DNA of 64,000 nt, from contig NMRB01000237.1 of NCBI GenBank assembly GCA_002633025.1, positions 29,818 through 93,817 on the forward strand, given 5' to 3'. Source of the DNA: Notospermus geniculatus (Eukaryota > Nemertea > Pilidiophora > Heteronemertea > Lineidae). The position numbers and the translations under genes were made by a program. The notes beneath the pieces were generated by a model that was not told where the DNA came from, did no database searches, and worked only from the letters and a program-made list of their open reading frames with translations. How positions within the stretch are numbered: position 1 is the stretch's first letter; each line of letters opens with the position of its first letter. Positions 57,185 through 64,000 of this stretch are shown here, in pieces.

Positions 57185-58040
57185 TGTTCCTGACCTTCAA
57201 ACAAAACAAAGGTCAAATCCCTCGATCAGAAAATGACTCAAATAACTTGACTTCTTCAAGCCATCAATTCCAAGAACCTTTCATTTCCAAGCCAATCACC
57301 AATAAGTGAGAATAACCCGCCTTTAGGAGAAGTTAACTTTGAATTATGTATCGAGTTTTAAATTGTAATACCATTGATGTCCCCGGGCGCCCGTCCCAGG
57401 GTCCATTTACATAATAACACAACTAGCCAACGGCTATTTAAATATTCGCCCACGGCTGTTTATGGCCAAACCATTTCAAAATGATGTATAATTAAAATTT
57501 CATCATAGTATTAATCAGATCATTATTGAATTAGGATCAAATAATCTGGTTTGATATATAGATTGTTTTTCTTTGAATTCTGGGTGTGTATTTATTAGTA
57601 AATGATATTCCTACAGTTTATGGGTTGGGCAGTTTGAGCGAGAGATTCACAAAGATATTCTCGTATCATAGAAACTTTGTGCATTCAAATCCACCTTTTC
57701 ACTCTAATTAAAGGATAAAACGCGCATCAGAATGTGTTTCTAGTTGTGGCAATGTTGTCGCTCGTGATCATGTGACTGCGACCGCTCTCCTATGTGGGAG
57801 GTAGATTTCTCACCTGATTTCGAAGGCGTGTTCTCGTTTGGTACTTCAACTTTTTAATGCGATCGAATTTTCAAATGTACTTGGTGTTGTATTGGAAAGT
57901 TGCCTGCAGCGTTGATGTGTTTTAAAAGGAGGCACAAGATGTTGGCTTCGTTGAGTTGGGGATGGTCGCAACCCCGGAAAGTGGTGATACAAATAGACCG
58001 CCGTGGGTGACATTGTTGTCACAATGCACAGTGCATCCCA
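57185..58040. other. no gene recognised
   Basis: AT-rich, non-coding by inspection. Confidence 0.4.
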
Positions 58041-58044
58041 GCTG

Positions 58045-58305
58045 ACTCCGAATCTAGACAAACCCCAAATTGACGTAAACGAAAAAGATCTGCGCACTTC
58101 CGCCGAAATCGCAAACACAACCTCGGTCTGAAAATGAATGACATGACGCAGAGAACCTCACAACAGTGACTTCGACGACGTTACATCAGAGTCGATCATT
58201 GCTGAATCATGGATTGCGTCACGTCAGCTGGTTTCAGATAGAGGTTGTGGTTGCAGTTTCGGCGGAAGTGTGCAGATCTGCGAATTCGAGAATCGTCTAT
58301 AGGCC
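58045..58305 (-). mobile_element. palindromic 'host' repeat, complete copy
   Basis: A 48-nt left arm (58086-58133, starting AGATCTGCGCACTTCCGCC) pairs with a right arm (58232-58279) at 42 of 48 positions around a 98-nt centre. It runs in the opposite orientation to the copy at 43745. The centre contains AGTCGATCATTGCTGAATC, the reverse of the empty MITE target site. Non-coding. Confidence 0.85.
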
Positions 58306-58800
58306 TAGTGCTCCTCTTCAGAAAACTTGAGATTGTCAGACCTGATCTTGGCTGACTTGCCAACTAGTAACTATCAGCAAAGCTGTGAAATTAATATGGG
58401 ATATTGATAAACCTATTACAGGTATATTATGATCATTAATTTATAGATCTACTTATAAATTATGGTCTCGGAGGCCTAAGCCTCCAGGTAAAATCCTATT
58501 GCAGGTGGTTGTCAGGTCCCCCAGTGTCTAGAGTTTAGTCTGGTGGATTTCTGGTGGTTTTCCAGATACTAAATCGAGGTAGTAGGCTGTGAAGTTATTT
58601 GTTGGTGGTCTGTGTGATCAGGGGAATATTTGGAAAGGAAAAGAAAGAAGTTTTGTTTCCCTGAAACTTTCTGTTCATGAAACCATAAGTCTTCTTGTTG
58701 TTGAGAACCACCCACGTTTTTCGACTATGGTGGTTTTGTATTCACCTTTACGGACGGTGCATTCAACATACATCCTGGTTTGCTACACACTGAATACAGG
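58306..58800. other. no gene recognised
   Basis: An 88-codon plus frame at 58589-58855 runs into the next MITE and is not recognisable. Confidence 0.4.
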
Positions 58801-58803
58801 ATC

Positions 58804-58998
58804 TGTGACCCGCTCCAGCAAAAGCAGGATCTTGTCACAACCGAGGAAAGGGTAAACGACATTACAACACAACAGCTGAAATGTATGTCTCTGCAGGTTG
58901 ACAGTAGAAGTGGACAGCAGTGATGATAGTTGAGTAAACTGATGACCAATGATGATCACTAAATGCGACAAGTGTCTTGTTTTGCTGGAGCGGTCACA
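58804..58998. mobile_element. TGTGA-TIR MITE, copy 2
   Basis: TGTGACCCGCTCCAGCAAAA at the left mirrors TTTTGCTGGAGCGGTCACA at the right. The interior shares the phrase GATGATCACT / AGTGATCATC and AGTTTACTCAAC with copy 1 at 20530. No target duplication visible here. Confidence 0.85.
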
Positions 58999-59093
58999 TT
59001 TGGAAGTGCCACTTGCATTCTCTCGTGGTCAGAGTTTAACAGACTCTGTGAAATGAATGACCTGCAAGTCAAACATGTCTGTTGTCTGAAATT

Positions 59094-59241
59094 GTGGCCC
59101 TAGCACGTCACTGCCAGCATCAGCAGCAGTGTGGCCCTGGCAGGTCACTGCCAGCATCAGCAGCAGTGTGGCCCTAGCACGTCACTGCCAGCATCAGCAG
59201 CAGTGTGGCCCTAGCACGTCACTGCCAGCATCAGCAGCAGT
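59094..59241. repeat. 37-bp tandem repeat, exactly 4 copies
   Basis: Unit begins GTGGCCCTAGCACGTCACTG and ends CAGCATCAGCAGCAGT. Four copies fill 148 bases; copy 2 carries the only two changes. Confidence 0.97.
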
Positions 59242-59244
59242 GAA

Positions 59245-59840
59245 CCAAAACCTTCAATGCCCGATTTAGCTGATCACCGAATCACGTAGAACATCCGGAC
59301 CACCCACCATTTATATTTCAACATGTGTAGCCGAGCATCATGGGATATTTCACCGCTCGTTAATTACTAATGATGCGCTATCCTAAATTAATCAAATTTT
59401 CAAATTGCTCGATCAGTCAGATTTTGAGGTGCTTTAATCATCGAGCAATTAACGGCGCTTCAATTATCTTCCCATGAAAAATCTATTCCATGTTTAGCTC
59501 CGTCGGATGGAATCGCCGTACTTGTCCCTGATGGACTGGAAATGTGGCTAATTTGCTGAAATTGATACTGGCAAATTATCATACCAATTTCATCTTGTAA
59601 TTTTGTCATGGAACACTTTTTGGTTCCTAATTAGTTTTGTGAAGAGTATGTAGTGAATTTGATTTGTACATACATACATGTACAAATAAATGTTCATTTG
59701 CTGGTTTATGCAGTGTATGGGCACAAACTTGGTGCAGCAGTTACACTCGGGGACTGATGATGGCAAACCATCAGTCCACTTCTTGGCGTAGACACAAAAT
59801 GAGGTTGAACACACTGAGAGTATAGTCCAAGGTCTATAAC
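59245..59840. other. no gene recognised
   Basis: AT-rich; a TACATACATACATGTAC word at 59668-59684. Confidence 0.4.
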
Positions 59841-59845
59841 AGTCT

Positions 59846-59925
59846 GTGGGGAGCTTGGTGGTGCAGTGCCAAGGGTGTTGGACTTTAGAACTGACACAGG
59901 TTCGATTCCCAGTTGCCACTTTATC
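59846..59925 (+). repeat. tRNA-like (Leu-type) SINE head
   Basis: GTGGGGA (59846) and TTGCCAC (59913-59919) can form an acceptor-like stem at 6 of 7 positions. CAGGTTCGATTCCCAG contains a perfect B box. The anticodon region GTTGGACTTTAGAACTGAC resembles tRNA-Leu, but its stem is broken. More likely a SINE head or tRNA pseudogene than a functional tRNA. Confidence 0.5.
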
Positions 59926-60045
59926 TATTTCAACTGGTCTGGAAGGACTGAGTGCTGCGTAGAATGAGCTGCTCCTTGAGTTCTCGCCAGAATGGTTTCT
60001 AGAGAGGCTGGAGGTAAATGTGATATCAGCTGATCATGCTGATTG

Positions 60046-60316
60046 CAGCAAATATCAGACTATATGCCAAAGCCATACCATTATTGGGCCTGGCAAGTAC
60101 GGAAGAGGCCATCTCAAGCTACTCATGTTCCTCACTTGGATGGGGTCTTTTACTTGCCCTTGCAAAGATACAAGGTACAAGGCACCATGGCTTACTGTCC
60201 CATGCGACGAACTGAAGAGCCAGGGATGATTAATCCCATATAGCCTAGGCTGGATTTGAACCCGGGACCTGCCGCTTGCTAAGTGGATGGGATAACCACT
60301 AGGCTATCACGGCTCC
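60046..60316 (-). mobile_element. tRNA-derived SINE, copy 3
   Basis: Minus strand. GGAGCCGTGATAGCCTAGTG followed by GTTATCC forms the A-box region; GGTCCCGGGTTCAAATCC has a perfect B box. Body as in the other copies. The head is the best preserved of the three. Confidence 0.93.
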
Positions 60317-60326
60317 TCAAGTCTCC

Positions 60327-60848
60327 ATGTTAAGCAGGATAAAGGACTGTTATAAACATTTTTGGCAACGAATACTGATCTGGTCTCGCCAGCCCTGGTT
60401 ATCAATGACCAATCAAAACATTTCAAGTATTTTGACGATGTCGTTCAAATGCGGCAAGGTGGCGATAAATACCTCGTGTCTAACTAATGGTTTTCACGAT
60501 CACTTGACAAAGTTTCATCCAGCAATTTGTCTCGCTATGATTCACAATTTTCAAAATGGTATCGGTGACATTTCAACTGAACTAGAGCAAAAAATTGTGT
60601 ACCACAAATATACAGAATGCACAAATGATTGCATTCATGTTAACATGAAATATACATCCAAAAAAATTTCAATCCAACAAGACGGAAAATTCAAGTACAT
60701 CTGCAGTGCATTGTGTACATCTCCTTTAGTTCTTCCAAGCCAAAGTAAAAGCACTTCTAGCTTGGTGACACCCTCAGTACCTGACATTACCATGAATTCA
60801 GCATCATTCAATTTGCATGAGAACTTACGAGGATGTAGGAACATTTAA
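60327..60848 (+). pseudogene. degenerate BED zinc-finger (hAT/ZBED-type) fragment
   Basis: Longest uninterrupted frame in the window (173 codons). Residues about 39-65 include KCGKVAINTSCLTNGF followed by HDHLTKFHP, matching the second half of a BED zinc finger: Cys, then N-T-S-x-L, then H-x4-HP. The expected first half (aromatic HFKYFDDV before the first Cys) is present just upstream but in another frame (from about 60419), so a frameshift separates the two; the first Cys is not in frame. BED fingers are DNA-binding domains at the N-terminus of hAT transposases and ZBED proteins. The remainder of the frame shows no dimerisation or catalytic motif that I recognise. It starts 11 bases after a SINE. 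Likely a transposon relic; a chance match cannot be excluded. Confidence 0.4.
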
Positions 60849-60849
60849 T

Positions 60850-62205
60850 TTCCACACAATTGTCTAGAATTCTTAATGACGCTGGCTTAGTCACTCCAGT
60901 TCAACAAATTTCTTTCCAAAAAGCAACTTTTACCTAAAAAATGGTGAAACATTACTCTCAAGATTTTAGAATAATTGACGTACAATTTCAATTTATTTTC
61001 ACAATTTACGTATCTTGCAGTTAAAGTGAGCGATTGAATTGAATTTCTTGACAATCCGTGACATTTTTTGAGGGCCATTTGCCTGAGCCATTGTCTTAAA
61101 TTTACCCATCTCCGGGAAGATTACATCACAATATTACTTGTCATTTGGGACGAAGTGGCAAGCGCATCAGCCTCGTGTCGTAGAGGGTGTCAGTTAAATT
61201 GCGCCAATCCGACAGCTCAAGTCTTGATATCATTGGCTGATACCCCGAAACGATCTTCTTGTTGCAATTCTAGAGAAGTAAGTTTTCATCAAAGTAAAGT
61301 GCGGTGATGAAATGTTTGATAGAAAAAAACAAGATGTCTCTCATCACAAAATCACCTCTCAGACCCTCGGAAATCACCTCTGAGAATCTTGCATATGAAA
61401 TTGGATTTTAATTTTTTCACGTAAGCGCATCAGGATGAGACACGTTACATTCCGTTTTACCGTCTTATTATCAATATTGATTACACCGTATCATACGGAG
61501 ATGTATAATTTGATATGGTTTTTTTGCCCTCGTCATCCAATCTTCCTCTTTTATCAAAAGTTCTGCCAATTTTCTCACCGAAAGTTGATCAAAAGTTTCC
61601 TCGCCACGGAGGGTCGTTCCCCTTTGATCTTGACCTGGACAATACCATAACCTGTCAAAAAATCCCTCGTAAACTAATCATATTTTGCCCCGGTATTTTC
61701 TGCCGCTTTCTTCCAATTTTTGTCCGGTGCTCATGTGGAGGGTTTAATGGCGGCTGTCGCCAGTTCAAAGGGAGGCTGTCGGAATCTTATTAGCCCGGTC
61801 TGTAACATTCGTCGTCAGGTTGTCGTACGATTGATCGGTCTTGTTAAATCGAGAGCTCTCAATCAGGTACAACGTGATTGAATTATTGCCTTGGCGGACG
61901 TCGGTATTCGGCGCTGTATTGAATGAAGCAAGGAATTGTGGGATTGAATCTGATGATTGCAAATTGGCCAGATGCGTGTGTGGCCGTCAGCAAGAGCATT
62001 CCTCTGTCAGCTATTGGTTTAGCTTGGCGGAAATACGAATGTAAATACGGTTGTGATGGGACCGTATTAGTCCATTTCCTGCCCGGTTTTCTCCGTGATT
62101 ACTTCGGTCGTCGGGTTTCACTCTGGTCGTGGTGGGTGTACAGATCTGTAGCCCTCAACTGAACCGTATGAAACCAAACAGCACAACACCAACAAGAATG
62201 AAACC
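60850..62205. other. no gene recognised
   Basis: Short frames only; no repeat array. Confidence 0.4.
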
Positions 62206-62212
62206 ACTGTGT

Positions 62213-62405
62213 TCATGTGCAGCACACATGACTCGTCCTCGAGTCACTTAGCGCCACTGTGTGTCTCAGTGCGGAACTACACTTTCCAGGTTTGACTCGG
62301 GTCGCCAGATGTATTATACGCACACCCGTCACCCATCCAAGGAGTGATCGCACTCTACTTAGCTTAACTTCTAGTGCCAAGGCCAACGCGCCAACCACTA
62401 GGCTG
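62213..62405 (-). mobile_element. 5S-rRNA-like SINE
   Basis: Read on the minus strand: GCAGCCTAGTGGTTGGCGCG, then AGAAGTTAAGC (like the 5S internal box A, GAAGYTAAGC), and about 30 nt later CTTGGATGGGTGAC (like the 5S box C region, CTTGGATGGGAGAC). Order and spacing fit the 5S rRNA internal promoter. The downstream body contains CTGGCGACCCGAGTC and GACACACAGTGGCGC. SINE3-class elements use 5S-derived promoters. Single copy here, so ends are approximate. Confidence 0.55.
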
Positions 62406-63865
62406 CAAACGAAATCCTCCATGGTCGGGGTTATGCCGTGCCATAAGAACCTGCAAGGGGTTCAATCCATCCTTCATGCTTGGCATCTTCTCATACTCCT
62501 GTGGCCATCCCTGACTTTGTCGTCAACAGACGCAAAGAAGACCAGGACCAGATCACTTAGGAGATTATTCAAGTCATAAAACTCACCCAGGCGTTTTATC
62601 CTCAACAGTCTGCTAACTCGATCTCCTCCAGGACGCTTGGCATCCGTGATTAGGGGTAAAGTCGACTTCTTTGCCTTCAAAAGACGAAGAACGGAGCACT
62701 TGGCTTTGTTCTCGAATCTTGCTACTTCGGTCGTCAGCCTACATCTCAGACACTGCCTCATCAGCATTCGGCATGAAATCACGTTTGTCATTACACACCC
62801 ACTATTATTATCAGGAAACAGGTTATAAAATCATCTAAAAACCTGCTAAAGTCAAAGCCTTGAGCATTGGTTCTGATAGAGTAGTAGATTCTTTACCTGA
62901 GGTTTACTTTAAACTTGCTGCCCTGGGTCTTCTAAAGATGAAAAATTGATCAGTTTAACTTGATTGAAAATGCCCGAGGATTTGTTCCAACGTTGCTTTG
63001 CCGTGTGTCTCTCACAATTCCCATGATGAATGCACAGCGATCTTGTCAACTTCAATTGAAACAGACTCTAAGTTGATTTCATCTGATTATGTTGTACGAT
63101 TGTATTGCAAGCCTCAGTAAGATGCACAGCTTATCTCTGCCTTCTTAACCTGGCACCAGCTCTTCCAATCAGTGCGCCATGTCCGCTGACTTTGTATTGG
63201 GTTGTTTTGCGATTGCTGGAGGCCAATATGGAGGCTCGTCTTTGAAGCCGTGGTAATATCTTTGAGCTGCCCTCGGCTATCACATGAAAATGACAGATAA
63301 AAAATGTAGCTTATGATATTAAAATAGCAATATCACTGTTTGGTTGATGGCCAACAAAGCTTTGAAGGAGATTACGAGAAGAAAGGTGCCAAGTTATGAC
63401 ATCGAGGCGGAGGGCAGAACATCGAGGCGGAGGGCAGGACTTCGATTAGAGGAGGGCTTGACATTTCTATGAGGATGTTGAAAGTGCAATATTTCTCCGG
63501 AGAAGTTTCCGTTATCGTAGCGAAGCGATGCCTAGATCTTCTGACCAAAAGTCAAGTGATGTTTGGGTATCACCGACCGTAATATTTCCATGACAGAGGA
63601 TCTTTCAAGCTAGAACTCTTGGTCCTCTGGGTCTATTCGAATGATTTAGCTTGGACTTGAACATTTCGGCTGACTGGCAATTCAGCCCGATTCGTTTTAG
63701 CCCACTGGCAGCTTGGCGAATAGTTCGTTTCGGGCCGTGGGCTTGCTCATCATTTTGCCCAATACCACTCATGGCCGTATGCTGTCTTTCCTCATCTTGG
63801 TGATAATAGGTTTCCCGACAGCCACAGACAGTCCGTGGGCTGTGTCTTCTTTGGTAACCACAACC
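62406..63865. other. no gene recognised; 20-bp duplication at 63398-63445
   Basis: A minus-strand frame at 62474-62791 (105 codons) is basic and leucine-rich but unrecognised. ATCGAGGCGGAGGGCAG occurs at 63401 and 63421. Confidence 0.4.
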
Positions 63866-63869
63866 ATTA

Positions 63870-64000
63870 GGCCAGGTTTACATTGAGGTATACGGTATAC
63901 GGACATGCAGGCGAACGATGGCGTAACAGTGGGTTCATGACCATGAAACTTTTGTTCGTCTGCGTGTCCATATACCGTATATCTCTATGTAAACTCGGCC
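63870..64000. mobile_element. foldback MITE, about 47-bp TIRs, at window edge
   Basis: GGCCAGGTTTACATTGAG continuing through TATACGGTATACGG to GCGAAC (63870-63917) mirrors GTTCGTCTGCGTGTCC continuing to AAACTCGGCC (63954-64000). The right border coincides with the window end, so flanks cannot be checked. Confidence 0.85.

Noticed and set aside
56982-57309. Cys/Val-rich repetitive frames
   Set aside because: Generated by the 20-bp minisatellite in all three frames.
59846-59925. Functional tRNA-Leu
   Set aside because: The anticodon stem is broken and the D arm is irregular; better explained as a SINE head or tRNA pseudogene.

Overview
The window looks like nuclear DNA from an animal, most likely a marine invertebrate. 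It is somewhat AT-rich, contains no long open reading frame, and holds tRNA-derived SINEs, many palindromic MITEs, minisatellites, splice-site-like signals, and a very common AGGCCT/TAGGCCTA word. The AGGCCT word and the repeat style remind me of echinoderm or other invertebrate deuterostome genomes; that placement is recall, not proof. A 17-base C run opens the window. Single N's lie at 7356 and 33064, and a 560-base N gap spans 38578-39137.

I found no convincing intact protein-coding gene. The longest open frame (60327-60848, 173 codons) contains what looks like a frameshifted BED zinc-finger remnant of a hAT/ZBED-type transposon. One short candidate first coding exon (49481-49597) ends at a textbook splice donor. 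At 52914/52915 an excellent splice acceptor abuts a GTAAGT donor directly, the hallmark of a recursive ('ratchet') splice site. Together these suggest that at least the right part of the window lies inside a long plus-strand intron, which would explain the lack of exons.

Most of what can be annotated is mobile DNA. Left part (0-9 kb): a 16-bp tandem array; a 111-bp near-perfect palindrome with exact 8-bp target duplications; a local duplication of about 460 bp ending at an N; a PIF/Harbinger-like MITE; two hAT-like MITEs. Middle (15-29 kb): a CRE-rich MITE, a 53-bp minisatellite, an exact 100-bp-period satellite, a Tigger-like MITE, a piggyBac-like MITE and an AGGTCA-containing array. The 33-39 kb stretch holds a 1,056-bp composite element bounded by perfect 16-bp inverted repeats around a G-quadruplex-prone segment and three 302-bp tandem repeats, a 270-bp foldback, and two CpG-dense elements next to the gap. 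The 39-46 kb stretch holds a 27-bp array of nuclear-receptor-like half sites, a SINE, a MITE nested inside another repeat, and a dyad-containing array. The right part (49-64 kb) holds further MITEs, two minus-strand copies of the same SINE, a 5S-rRNA-like SINE, a 20-bp and a 37-bp minisatellite, and a foldback cut by the window end.

Several families recur within the window, so they can be compared with each other: the CRE-rich MITE (3 copies), the CATCCTCCC palindrome (4), the SINE (3), the palindromic host repeat (3), the TGTGA-TIR element (2), the AGGCCT palindrome (2) and the CpG-dense element (2). Coordinates of repeats are read by eye and may be off by a few bases unless a target duplication fixes them.
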